A DNA stretch of 64,000 bases, taken from assembly GCA_022457065.1 (NCBI GenBank), contig JAJGBQ010000001.1, positions 2,108,001-2,172,000 on the forward strand, read 5' to 3'. The DNA is from Curvularia sp. ZM96. Lineage: Eukaryota > Ascomycota > Dothideomycetes > Pleosporales > Pleosporaceae. Under the pieces are notes generated by a model. The model had not been told where the DNA came from, made no database searches, and saw nothing but the letters and a program-made list of their open reading frames with translations. The stretch's first letter is position 1. Every line of letters begins with the position of its first letter. Both the position numbers and the translations under genes were made by a program. Positions 1 to 10,859 of the stretch are shown here, piece after piece.

Positions 1-1083
1 AGAGTCGTCGTTCGAAGCACACTGCGAAGCGAAGTGGAAGAGATGCGCCAGGAGCAGGCAGCCATCGATGCCCAGAATAACACAATCACAGCCAAGAGGG
101 CTGCCCTTGCGGCCGAGTTCGGATCCAAGAAGTCTAGAAAGGCTCTCGAGGACCGTACGCTCAATGCGATCAAGAGCGGTGCCTCAGCAAACGATGTTGC
201 TGAGAACGTTTTGCAACAGATGTCATCCTCGACCAGCGTTATGCCGACCACACAAGATCTTGCAGCAGCTGTCGACAGCTCTAAGCCTCGGCCCATGCCC
301 AATCTCGCTGCAGAGTATCCCGCCGACGTTTACCCTATCAGTACTGTTGTTGGCAGCGAGTTGATGACCATGCTCGATGTAAAGGACTGGGTGCAAGCAT
401 CAGCAGCTGGCCAAGGCGTCTTTGTGGCAAGCAAGTATGTCGCAAAGCGCATTGTCAAGCTCGCAAAGAACAAACAGATTCAGAAATTGAAGGTTCTGCG
501 CTTTATACTACTCTGTATAAATTTCAATGCCGCTTTGATTGGTGGAGGTGGCTCCCGGCCGAAGAAGATACCCATCAAGGGCAAGTTGGAGGCAGCCATG
601 GGTGAAGATGTCCCCGCCGGATGTGTGGGGGCCATCAGACGGAAGTTTGCTCCAGAAGGGTGAGTCTTTTTGTCATTTCTCTGTTTTGCTTAATATCTCA
701 GTATATCATGATCCAACGACTAACACTATATAGGAGCTCCGAAATGCCTCGCTGGAACGTCGACAATCTCATGACCCACATTGCAGCTGCGGCTCTCCAC
801 GTAGACGATCAAGCGGTTGACGTTAACGACCTTCGCGAAGATCTCAAACTCGAAAACAAGGAGTAAGTCATTTCCACCTGTAAGCAAGTCTATAATAGTT
901 CCTAACATCGCCCACAGAATCAAGCAATACTTTGCGGAACTGGGTTGCAAACTCACGGCTCCAACACAGACAGATCTCACAAACATGAAACTGACGAAGG
1001 CTGAGAGCGTCAATCACTTCATCGCCAAGCTGAAGTTGCCCCTCACATTTCCAAAGGTCGGAGGTAGATTCAGGAACAAATAA
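1..1083 (+). CDS. RPA49: RNA polymerase I subunit A49 (RPA49), 5'-truncated by window edge
   Basis: The gene encodes the A49 subunit of RNA polymerase I, part of the A49-A34.5 heterodimer that supports initiation and elongation on rDNA in the nucleolus. Coding segments are 1-659, 734-862 and 918-1083, with introns 660-733 and 863-917 (GT-AG). The reading frame is open back to base 1, so the N-terminal dimerisation part lies outside the window. The visible part matches the A49-like family: a helical linker with VKDWVQAS and YVAKRIVKL, then a C-terminal winged-helix region with VPAGCVGAIRRKF, DNLMTHIAAAALHVDD and the C-terminal LPLTFPKV. In the A49 family the tandem winged-helix domain binds DNA. 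The stop is TAA at 1081-1083. Family assignment is from memory of conserved A49 blocks; the exon joins keep frame. Confidence 0.85.
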
Positions 1084-2490
1084 TCTAGTCGAGCATTCTT
1101 GTCGCGATCGGGAGTGATTAGATAGTTCAAAAGCTTGGGTTATGCTACATTTTGTGGGCTCGGGTAGGCGTAGCACGGCCAAATTTTCTGTAATGTCAAG
1201 GTGTTCTTCGACCCATTGTGGAAATTGATCCCGCACCTAACTCCTGAATCTGCTCTCTGTGACTGCTATCTAGCAGGCAAGGCCCTTTACTTTGTCTTCT
1301 CCTTTCTACGTGGCATCCATCCATATCTTCCGCTTTGCTGAGTACTTTCATATAATCCCACTCAAGCAGCCTCTCACCAAAATTCTCGCTACAGAAAGAG
1401 TCCAGTATTATCCCTCTGATGGCGAAGTATCAGACAGTTACTTGATTTGTCTGCTTGAGCAAAGCCGAGATACCAGTCAATCTGTTTGTATGACAACGCT
1501 GAGACGTTAACATCTGATAGGAAAATGGCAGCAGAGAGATAGACATGATATAGGGTCCCGTTTCTTTCTCTTTGCTCTATCGTCTATGTGTGCTACACTC
1601 CTCATGGCCCAGATATTTTCTTAGGGACTTTCACATTTTCTTCCAGAGTTGGGAAATTATGTGGATATATACGGATACCACCTACCTCTTTGAGCACGCA
1701 TATGTATTGGCTCTGATCCTGTTCATAGAGTATATAGGGCAACAAGACTAACAATCGGATCCGAATTAACCATAATGTTTGGCTAGAGATTAGGAAATGA
1801 TTTCATCGATATACACGAACGCTAAACCATTGCGATCATCAGTCACTGAATCACTTCTGTTGCCGTCGCAGATTTGGCAGATGAAAAAGTGACACCATGC
1901 AACGTGCACTAGCAGCTCACCCAAAGACCGTAAAGACCCCATTTGCACCATCATTGCCTTGTCCCACTATGTCATAAGTCCCACCGGCTTCAGAGATAAA
2001 GAAGGGTCAATGACGGTAAGAAGAACCAAAATACCATCAAAACTGCATGCGGATTTCGCCATGGCTCTAGCATTGAACCCATGACACCACCACAACCCCA
2101 TTCCAACGCATCGCCCCACAAAGAACAGCATCTAGTACAAGCGGTGTACCCCAAAAGAAAACAAAGAGTTCAGCTAGATCCAGATCTGCGAAGACGGTGC
2201 TACATCATCAACTGTTTCCGCAGCGGAACATCGTTTCGAGTGCAGGTGTCGTCATGACATCACGATTGTCATCCACGCACATCACACATCTGGCGTCCCG
2301 TCTGCTAGTGACGACAACGCCCAAAGCCAATGTCATAGCAAATACGTATGTGATAAATATAAAACCATCGTCTTATAGTCACGACTACTCCCTACAAACA
2401 CAAGCATACAACACATCGTCTATCTAATCCCCTACCCACCCAAACCAACTACATATAAACATATTCACATCCCTCCCTCAAACCACAACA
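1084..2490. other. Intergenic region with promoter of the small repeat-protein gene
   Basis: This 1.4-kb stretch has only short random ORFs. Its right end carries two TATA-like elements, TATAAAA at 2358-2364 and TATAAA at 2454-2459, upstream of the ATG at 2491, followed by a C/A-rich leader typical of strongly expressed fungal genes. Nothing else is recognised. Confidence 0.5.
2358..2364 (+). promoter_or_regulatory. TATA-box candidate for the small repeat-protein gene
   Basis: TATAAAA lies about 127 bp before the ATG at 2491, a normal spacing for a filamentous-fungal TATA box. A second TATAAA at 2454-2459 is probably too close to the start codon to be the main element. The call rests on motif and position only. 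Confidence 0.4.
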
Positions 2491-2944
2491 ATGCCCAAGT
2501 CTACCGGTCCTCTCCAAGAACAACTCGGCATCGGCACTGCAAACCAATCTACACCCAGCACCACCTACCCCTCAGGTTCAAACAACATGAGCGACACGAC
2601 CACCTCGGCAGCCGACAAGCTCGGCGCCAACAAGTCGACCAACGCTTTCCCTCAGGAGAACCCTAGCATCATTTCGTCTGCAGGCGCAATCGGCAAGAAC
2701 TGTACGTTTCTTTCTCTCCCTGATCCATTCCTCTTGCCTCTTTCACTAGAAAGTCCTTCGACTAACGCGAACCCAACCAGTCAACCCCGACGGCGCAATA
2801 GGCCAGATTGGCCAGAAGATCGGAGGCCCGTTTAGCAAGGACGGCATTATCGGCAGTCAGTTTGACGCGGGTCAGAACGGTATTGCGGGACATGTGGAGC
2901 GTGCGGTTGATGGACCGAGTAACCCTGCTGGAAGCTCGAAGTAA
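2491..2944 (+). CDS. Small glycine-rich repeat protein, conserved fungal hypothetical
   Basis: Exons 2491-2701 and 2781-2944 join over a GT-AG intron (2702-2780) to give a 124-residue hydrophilic protein with no signal peptide or membrane segment. The first 60 residues are Ser/Thr/Asn/Gln-rich. The second half has three imperfect repeats of about 11 residues built on F-x-x-D/A-G-x-I-G: FNPDGAIGQIG, FSKDGIIGSQ and FDAGQNGIAGH. I recall uncharacterised ascomycete proteins with the same GAIG repeats. The composition resembles LEA-like stress proteins, but no function is established. The promoter has TATA elements and a C/A-rich leader, suggesting regulated and possibly high expression. The model is well supported by the frame-correct splice. 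Confidence 0.75.
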
Positions 2945-3351
2945 AGAAAACAGATGTGTGGGATAGTTCGAGAGTTATTGTAATATAGGCCAAGAGGCAA
3001 TACGAATTGCATGAATGATATGAAGAAACATGTATGAACGATGGTTTCAGGATATGGAATGTGAAATTACTTACGGTTATTCTGTCGTATCGATTGAGAT
3101 CAATTGCTGGAATACATCAGTGATGGCGACTTAGGGTACAACTTCGAGTGGAGTCTGTTCTCATTCAACATTTTGTAATTAAATTGTCTGTAACGCTCGG
3201 GGGCTTTGGGAGACGGAATGATCGTAATACATCATCTTTGATCATACAATCGCTAATGCTACAATCAAGACGATGACAGTCTCATCAAACCAACATCTGA
3301 CTTGCAGCAACCAGAAAATTGAATACGCATGGCATTTCCAGCCAAACCATA
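2945..3351. other. Convergent 3' region between the small repeat protein and Derlin
   Basis: About 400 bp lie between two convergent stop codons. Short overlapping ORFs are shadows of the Derlin C-terminus. It presumably holds both 3' UTRs; no element is recognised. Confidence 0.4.
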
Positions 3352-4621
3352 TCAACCTCCGAGTCTGCGACCGGGTCCCATTGCATTCCAACTCGAGCCC
3401 GTAGCCCTGCCTGTACTCGGCTGTGCGCCACTTCCAGGTGCACCAGCCGCCCTTCCACGTCCCTCGACAACATGACCGTATCCCCTGTTCTGGACACCGC
3501 CGGGTGTAGGGCTGAACCAACCCTTTACAATCTGAGGCGTACGAATGTAGTTTGTTCCACCTCCAAACGTAGGCCAGATCCTCGTGAGGAAATCGTAAAG
3601 ATGTGCGGCAATCAGACCGGTCAATTGTGTAGCGGCTGCGTCAGGACCGTCGATAACGAAGGAGAGAAACAACATGGCGAACGGTAGGTACTTGGCCTCG
3701 AAGCTGACGATGAAGAATTGTACGGATCGCGTGGGGTTGTCCTGGGCAAAAGTGTATGCGTAGGCGAGAGACAGCGCGGGGAGGAAGGTGTACGTATTCA
3801 AGATACCGCCTGCTGTTGCCTTTATATGGACTGTTAGCACAAGCCCATCCAAAGTTACATTGACATCAAGCGATTCAAAGCACGACGAATAGTAAAGGTA
3901 TGTAGGGAGCCCCAAATGACCTTGCGAAATAGAATATCCGCAACGCATCGGTATGTGACAATCCCACCATGCCTGCACACCATACAGTCCCTTTTGGATT
4001 GTTGGCGGAACTGCATGATGCGCAAGGGTATTCTTCCTCGATTCCAGGAACCGCTTCAGCTAGATCAATTTTTGACTGGGCGGGCAGATATGTCGAGGTG
4101 ACGGAGACCGAAGTCGTTGGGTCGCAGACAGGTGTGTCGATGCGATACGGACATGTACACGGTTGTGCGATAGTGTGGAGTAGCTACAATGGGTACTTAC
4201 GACAATGACGCTGCCAACGAACATGGTATACACAAAAAAGTCGCCCGGTTGGGAGAAACGGCTGGACTCGCGCTCAATGGAGCTACCGTATTGGTAGAGA
4301 AAGTACGGATCAAGCAGAATGGCGAACTTTGGTTTCGTGATTAGAAACGCAGTGACGACACGCCAGAGCTGCGGGAACATCTTGGTCGTGAAGACAAGTT
4401 GGCTGGCGAAGACGACATTGTAGAGGCTGATGATGCCGCCATAACCTAATGCCGACACGACGACAGCTGCAGCAGTAATGGTCCTAGGGAAACTGTTAGC
4501 AATTTCATGTGCGCGTCGTTCGGGTAGCCAGGCGCAAGCTGCGAAGCATTCCAGCCAGACCAGTGAAGCAGATGAGATGAGCTTACCTAGAGACCGGTGG
4601 GAGCGTCCAAAAGACATCCAT
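3352..4621 (-). CDS. Derlin-family ER membrane protein with C-terminal SHP-like box
   Basis: Exons on the minus strand are 4587-4621, 4201-4483 and 3352-3819, giving 261 residues. The N-terminus MDVFWTLPPVSRT is the classic Derlin start. Loop motif PQLWRVVTAFL carries the WR pair conserved in Derlins, and several hydrophobic segments follow (FFVYTMFVGSVIV, LPALSLAYAYTF, YLPFAMLFLSFVI). Later blocks AAHLYDFLTRIWP and TFGGG match Der1/Dfm1 proteins. Derlins are inactive rhomboid-fold proteins acting in ER-associated degradation. The tail is Gly/Ala-rich and ends in GPGRRLGG, close to the SHP box that binds Cdc48/p97. Intron 2 (3820-4200, 381 nt) is unusually long; I placed its acceptor so that GSVIV joins ATAGGIL. 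Whether it is the DER1 or DFM1 orthologue is unresolved, with the tail favouring a DFM1-like role. Confidence 0.88.
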
Positions 4622-5095
4622 TGTTGCTGGAAGCTGTGGCAGCTACAGACAGATGCGACAATAAGGGTGTCGTGGGCGAGGAACAGCGAAATGCTGCCTA
4701 AAGAACAGGATGAAGCGAAATCGCAAGGTGGCTTTTGAAGGCAGCCGGCGCGTCGCTGGTGGGGAGGCCTTATGTCAGCCATCCCACCCTGGACAGGAGC
4801 ACGCGTCATTGGCCCACCAGTTCCGCCCCACGCCGATGCAGCCGCATTCGCTGTGGAAAGTTCTCGCGGCTTTGTAGGGGCACCACGTTATTGAATCCAA
4901 GATCAGTAAACCATGTTTTTCCGGATAGCTCTTGCTACGGTGGCGACGACAGGGTTTGTATTGCAGTGGCAGAAGTGCTCAAGAAAGTAGCATCGAAGGC
5001 TATTGATTGCTTCAAGAAATAGTTGATAATGGCGGATATTGTACAACAATGACTTTTCCTCCCTTTAACCACATTCTCCCCTCTCAGGCCTGCAC
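4622..5095. other. Derlin promoter and 3' flank of the next minus-strand gene
   Basis: About 470 bp separate the Derlin ATG (4621) from the stop codon of the following minus-strand gene. ORFs here are shadows or random. No clear TATA box or other motif is seen. Confidence 0.35.
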
Positions 5096-5947
5096 TCACT
5101 GCCCCTTTCCATTCGGCCCATGCACATCGCTCTCCGCCCCAACACCCGGCGTGCCCCTCTCCTCATACGAATCCTCGTACCGCCGCCAAATCTCCATGTC
5201 TCTCGCCAGTCTCTTTTGGTGCCTGACCTGATGCTGGTAACTCACCATTCGCTTGTCTGCTTCGAGCATGCCGCCTAGTATCATGCCAGACATTTGTATA
5301 TATCTGGTTCGTACGTTAGGATATGATTGCGATTGAACATCAGGCATCAGGGAGCTCTTTAAGAGCAGATTGATAATCACCTACGTTTTGAACTGGACGG
5401 TCAAACCACGATAAAGTGGTGAAAAGGCATACGCCACGCCGCCTGCTACTGCGAAGAAAGCGCCCCACTGGTCAAGTCAAAGTTAGTTGGTATCTTGTGC
5501 ATGGCCAGAGTATGTTCTGTAGATCCAGAGTGAAGAAGCGGACATGAAACCATGCATTGCGCATGTGCCCTAAGCTAGCTCTTTCATTCCTTGAGATTTC
5601 CTTCTCTTGTCTTTTTTTCTATTTCAAACCTCAAGGTATACGGCAAACAAAAACAGCGTGCTCAATGCTGAGAACACGTGCGGGTGCATCTCGTACCTTT
5701 GTACCCCCAACCAGCGCGCCACGCGCCGCTTCCCAAGCCGCCTGGTTGGTCTCTTCGTCTTTCTCTAAGCTGCCATGTTGTCTGACCATCTTCCCAATCG
5801 TATCACCATAAGAATATACCAAGAAAGCTGTCGTATTGTTCCTTTATCGTAATTGGTCGGTTTGGACTTGAGCGTGTGAGTGAGGTTCAATCGATACTAT
5901 TGGAATGAGGTGATGTCAGTATACATTTTCGGTCGGAGCTCGGGCAT
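5096..5947 (-). CDS. Small conserved hypothetical protein, probable single or double membrane segment
   Basis: I do not recognise the family with certainty. Frame-consistent exons are 5697-5841, 5385-5467 and 5096-5303, with a probable first exon 5925-5947 (MPELRPK) joined by a GTATAC...AAAG intron, giving about 152 residues. The middle has a Gly/Ala-rich hydrophobic stretch (WGAFFAVAGGVAYAF) and a second weakly hydrophobic one (YIQMSGMILGGML). A basic/charged helix follows (HQVRHQKRLARDMEIW) and a disordered end. This plan, short membrane segments then an Arg/Gln-rich helix, recalls small mitochondrial inner-membrane proteins such as HIG1-type proteins, but that is only a resemblance. The three 3' exons are solid; the start exon is uncertain because the frame upstream of 5841 hits a stop. 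Confidence 0.6.
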
Positions 5948-6467
5948 GGGAACTTGTTTAGTGGGGCTTCAGCAGTCCACCCCACGTCCAGCGATCGCGA
6001 CACAGGTCCTCACTTCTTCCACTTGCGCTGTAGTGTTTGCTTGATGAACATTTGCACTATGCACACAATGGCCCCAAGAGGCGTCGCCAAACTCGTTTTT
6101 TCGAGAAAGTCTAAAACTTCATTGTTGTTTGTAATAATCTAAATGGTATCTTCAAAAAAGAAAAGAAAAGAAAAGCGTGCAAAGGACCTTTATCCTGAAT
6201 AAGTGTATACTCCAAAAATGATCAGCTATCCAGAATAGAAGATCCCATCGTCGAAGGATCCATAGTCCAAAAGATTAGCAGTTATGCAGTCAGAAGATTA
6301 ACGCCCTATGTCCCCCGTCTTGGGGGTGTATGCAAAAAATAAACTCTATATGTACAACTCGAAATAGCAATCGTGAGTGCGAATCCGAAATGAATAGTGC
6401 CCGTGGGCATGAAATAAAATCCGGAAAGGGCCCAAATACCATAAATGCATTGGCGTCGATTCTTCAG
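5948..6467. other. Intergenic region between two minus-strand genes
   Basis: This 520-bp stretch holds the promoter of the small hypothetical gene and the 3' UTR of the PH/LRR gene. It contains an A/G-rich run near 6158-6175. No gene is seen. Confidence 0.35.
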
Positions 6468-9400
6468 CTAGTTTGGAAATGGAAAACCGACCGGCGTGTT
6501 GCCAAATGACAGGTCAAGCTCTTTCTCCAAAGGCGTAATGTCGTAGTCAATGTCTCCCATCGACGTCGTGGTGATTTCTGGAAGGAAACTGCCAAGTTGC
6601 AAATCCTTTTCTGCTGTTGGGGTACTTTCAAGTTTGACTTTGTCGAGGATCTTGCCCAGACTGCTTGCCGTATCTGGCCTTTCAAACTCCTCTTCATCAA
6701 CGTCCATGGCTGTGGGTATACCATTTGCAATATTGTAATTGCGCATCAGGTACTGCTGCAAACGATACTCTTGCCTAGCCCAGCTCTCGTCCACCAGCCC
6801 CAGTGCAGCCTTGATGTCCTGATCTGACAAGCCCGTCGGGTAGCTGGGCTCTTTCGCAGTCTTGCTGCCCACTCTACTTGCGATTCTGCTTCGAACAGAG
6901 GATGACTTCGATTGAGGACCTGCTGGCAAGTCGTCTCGCATTGACTTTACTTGGTCTTCTGTTTGTTTTAGTGCCATTTGGCGGGACTCCTGCATAGTAG
7001 GGAGATGGAGAATCGTAGTGTTTCGATGAAGCGCATTGACAAGATCTGTGAAGCCAGTCAAGGCAATGCCGTTATCCTCGCAGTACAGGTATTGCAACGT
7101 ATTGTTGACCTTGAGCACATCTGCAAGGGTACTTGCACCCTGTACGCCTAGCTTCTGGTCTGGTCTTGTTAGTCTTTGGACTAATAACAAGCACTCATGG
7201 CTAATAAACTTACATCTAATGTACAAAGCACGTAAAGTCTTGTTGCGCTGAAGTCCCCGTAGTGCCCTGTTGATACCAACGCCTAGTTTGGTTGTTTCAA
7301 GACGAGAGTCTTCACCAGAAATGTCAAGCCACTCAAGACTTTTATTATCAGCGAACATCTTCTCCAATGCCTGACATGTCTCTTCTGAAGCGTCGCATGG
7401 CAGAGAAGCACGTGAAATGTCCAGCTGTCGGATAGTGGTGTTGGCGGCCAGAGCAAGTATCATCTTCCGGAAATCGGCGTCTTCTTCAAACTCGAGTAAG
7501 CGAAGAGTGAAGCTGGATGGGGCGTGGCCGCTAGCAATTGCCTTTGTCAGCTTGTCCAAGTCTACCTCGATTCTGTTCTCGCTGACATCGAGATGGAGTT
7601 CGCGAGCTTTGCCCGGTTGTTCTGTCATCGCATACAACAGAAAAGCAATATCGTTCCCAGTAAGAAAGCAATGATCCAACTTGACCTCGCGGAGCGCTGA
7701 AGAACGTTTGTAGTTGGAAAGATAACCGGCAATCGCATCGATTGTAGCCGCGTTAAGCGATGTTCCACTCAAGACCAATTCCTGTAATCTCCAACCCTGG
7801 AAGGTCTCGACGGAAATGAGGGACTCGAGGCCAGACGATCGTGCGAGATGCGATAGGTTGAGTCGTGTCAGATAGCCAAAAACGCCAATCTGAGAGTCGA
7901 AAATGCTTGGTGAAAGGCGAAAAGGATTAGACGAGAGGTCGATGGCCTCCAGCGTGTTCTCTTGCGCACGCAATGCGTCTAGGACAAGCGACAGCGCGCG
8001 GTCCGTAAGACCACACCCGCTCAACTCGAGTCCTCTGAGATGGCAAGCTCGCTCAACCCCTGCAGCGACAAGATAGTCCAAATCTGTATCACCGAGTTGT
8101 ATTCTGTTGAGAGCAATCCAGTCGACGTTTGTTGTTTGATATTTGCATAGCGGAAATAGCGCTTCCACAATAGCGCAGCCCTGGTCTCTTGCACTACCTC
8201 TCGACTCCCCGTGTTCGCTGGGTTTCCTTGTGATACAGGACGAAAAGTCCATTCTCCGAAGCTTGCGATTTGTCAGAGCCAATGCGCGAATTTCTTGCAC
8301 CAACAAGCAAGACCGCTCCAATTCTTCAACGTCCAACCGCGCATATGTCCCGCGCTTTGTCTTGAGGCACAGATGTTCAGCGCCATTTGGGTCTCTCAGT
8401 CCATTTAGAACGTCCAAGTGAACATTCTTGAACGAGATACCACCGAAAGTTTCGTTGTACCTCAGGGCGCGCATAACAGCAAGGAGCTCGAGTATGGTAT
8501 ACTGAGACCTCCGCGAGCGGACAGGTGGGAGGAGCTCGAATCGTGGCGAATCCTCTGGTGGATACGTAATCTGATAACTAATGTTTTCTGGTTGGACATC
8601 ATAGGCAATGCAATAGCCTATGAGAGTCCGATCGAGAGAATCAGGATCCGCAGGATGTGGGCTTTCCTGCCGTACAATGTCTTGGTGCAAGTCCTCGGGA
8701 ACCAAACACTCTAACGGACTTGTCTCCCATTCGGGCCTCAAACCAGATTCTACAGACCGTAGGCGGACGACAATGTCTCGAGAGGCAAGCGATGCCAAGT
8801 GAAATACTTTGGGTTTTTCCAGGGGTTTTCTGCATGTTGTTAGAGCCGCTTTCCCTGGGAGAATTTAAGCACGTACCGGAAAGTCAGCTGGAAAGTATCG
8901 TCAGTCTCGCTGACGCGAACTTCAGTCAGAGTTAGGATGCCGTGTGATAATTGTGTGTTATGAGATACCAAAGAAGGACTGGAAGATCGCTGCGAAGGCG
9001 CCTTGAACAACGGGATTATGTGGACTTTGTGAACACCAATTGCAAGAAAACACACTGAAGCAGCGGCTTTTGTCAAGTCATCGGATGAAGATCTGGCCGT
9101 AGTCTTCCCCTGTGGTCTGAGAACAATCTTGTATATGGCGTAGTGTGGAGGTACGTAATCACGCTCTGCTTCTACAACGCGAGCAGCGAGGTGGGAATTA
9201 TGCGCAGAGATGGGTTTTGCATCACAGAGGCGGGCTGCGTTAGCTGCTTGTCTTATGGACTTTAACCAGGTGAACATGTCTTCGGGATCGCCGAATTGAA
9301 GGGTCATAGAAGAGGCATTATTGGCCTCATCATCCAGGTAGTAAAGTTCGAGAGCAAAATGCGGCCGACCGTCGTCTAGATGGTAGACGGCCACGATATG

Positions 9401-10102
9401 ACGCAGGGGAATTCCTTGATGACGATCACCAGATGATTCTGAGGCTAAGGACTGAAGCTCATGTGTCGATCCGATAGAAGGGCTATGGCTGTGTCTGTAT
9501 GTACTCATGCGGTGAGAGGACGAAACTCTGCGGTATTCCGTCCCATCGCTAGGAGGGGCCAAGTGCACTGAGGCGCATTCGGGGAAAGCCTCAGCGGCTT
9601 TGGAATGGCTCTTGAAGCGGACCAGATGCTTCTCGGTCAGCACCAAGTATTCCTTCTTTTTCCTGAACATGGAACTGCTCGTCTGGACCTCGCCATGGTG
9701 CAAAACCTGAACATGATGCACATCTTCGAACAAGTATTCTCCAAAAATAGTCGAGTTGCGTGTCGAGGTTGCCGAGAGCGGTTCAGGGTCGTCGTCGCCG
9801 GGGAGTTTGTAGCCTCGAAAAGAACTAAAGACAGAGCTGGCACGCTTGGCCTGATTCCGGGAGAGGGTCGGCCGCGCTGAATCAGGCGGCTCTACGAGGT
9901 TGAAACTAGCGCCGGCATTCCCATCGGTCGAGGTCGAGGTCAGCTGCGCATACTGCGAGAGGTCGGAGAGATTTGAGATGAAGGAGGCGGTGCGTCGTTT
10001 CCGTAGCAGATTCGAGGGCTGTGATTCGTCTTTGCTGCTCTGGGAACTGAGGACATTGAGAGAGCTGCGACCGAAAATGCTCCTCCGTTTGTCTTTTGAC
10101 AT
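6468..10102 (-). CDS. Large PH-like and leucine-rich-repeat protein (CARMIL-like layout)
   Basis: Exons 8877-10102, 7214-8829 and 6468-7159 join in frame to 1177 residues. Residues 1-115 are Ser-rich and disordered. Residues about 118-300 look like a split PH domain: GEYLFEDVHHVQVLHHGE, then KKKEYLVLTEKHLVRFKS, a Ser-rich insert, PLRHIVAVYHLDD, and a final DMFTWLKSIRQAA helix. The centre has RNI-type leucine-rich repeats such as LRGLELSGCGLTDRALSLVLDAL, shown here only by its pattern of L/N/G residues, and LEAIDLSSNPF. The C-terminal 170 residues are charged and disordered. PH followed by RNI-type LRR is the layout of CARMIL actin regulators, so a cytoskeletal or membrane scaffold role is inferred, not shown. 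Intron 7160-7213 is 54 nt and in frame, so retention would add 18 residues. The gene is divergent from PET127. Confidence 0.82.
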
Positions 10103-10859
10103 GCCGGGGTTCCAAGTTTGCGCGCACAGCCCAACACGAGCTTAGCAGCGCGACTGTCGCATACACAGAGTACCCGTCGGTCTAGGAGGCAAGGAAGCGC
10201 GTCGGGAGCTACGATGGACAATGTCGGCGTGTAGGAGGCGAGCCAGAGGGGCGGAGTTGGACTTTGGTTACTAGGTGTGGCCAATGAGCATGCAGGCGCG
10301 GGCGCATGCGCGAGGAAAGACGATAACAATAACAACAACAACAGCGGAATGGCGATGGGGCGGCGGCTGTGGTGCAGACGTCAGGCTCGGTATTTTGGCG
10401 GGATGTGGTTTGCAGGCGTGGAGCAATGACGACGTCCCATTATTCATGTACCGTGGTGGGCGCAGGTGGCATGACGATTCCTGCGGACGGCGGTGATGAT
10501 GTTGGTCTATGTCTGGTCGAGGCGGACCGGCAGCGCAGCGCGCATGGGACGCGAAAAAGGGTGTAAGCACTACGCGCCGCACCGAAGGCGAAGAAGGGGG
10601 ACGTGGAGTACGAAGTACAAGGGCTCTGTTCTATTCTGTGCAAGCCATGGGCCCAATGGCGGAGTAGGTGGGTCTCGCTGGTGGCTCCGCGCGTCCTACG
10701 TAGCCACTGCACCCGCTCATCACGTGCCCAAGCCTTGTCCCATCCCCCCGGCGTTAACAGAACAAAACGCCGATGGAATTTCTCGACATCGTCCAAGCGT
10801 CACCTGCCACTGCACAACTCCTTCGCCACCATTGCGCTTCACTTCGCCCTCTCCTTTCG
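10103..10859. promoter_or_regulatory. Divergent intergenic region, PH/LRR gene and PET127
   Basis: This 757-bp region separates two start codons in opposite orientation and must contain both promoters. It carries an AAC-repeat run near 10325-10341 and is fairly GC-rich. Overlapping ORFs on both strands here are long but low-complexity and unlike known proteins, so I treat them as noise. An in-frame upstream ATG for PET127 sits at 10773. Confidence 0.5.

Noticed and set aside
10773..10859. Upstream in-frame start of PET127 at 10773
   Set aside because: The 29 extra residues are not presequence-like, while the ATG at 10860 begins a good mitochondrial targeting peptide; left as the less likely start.
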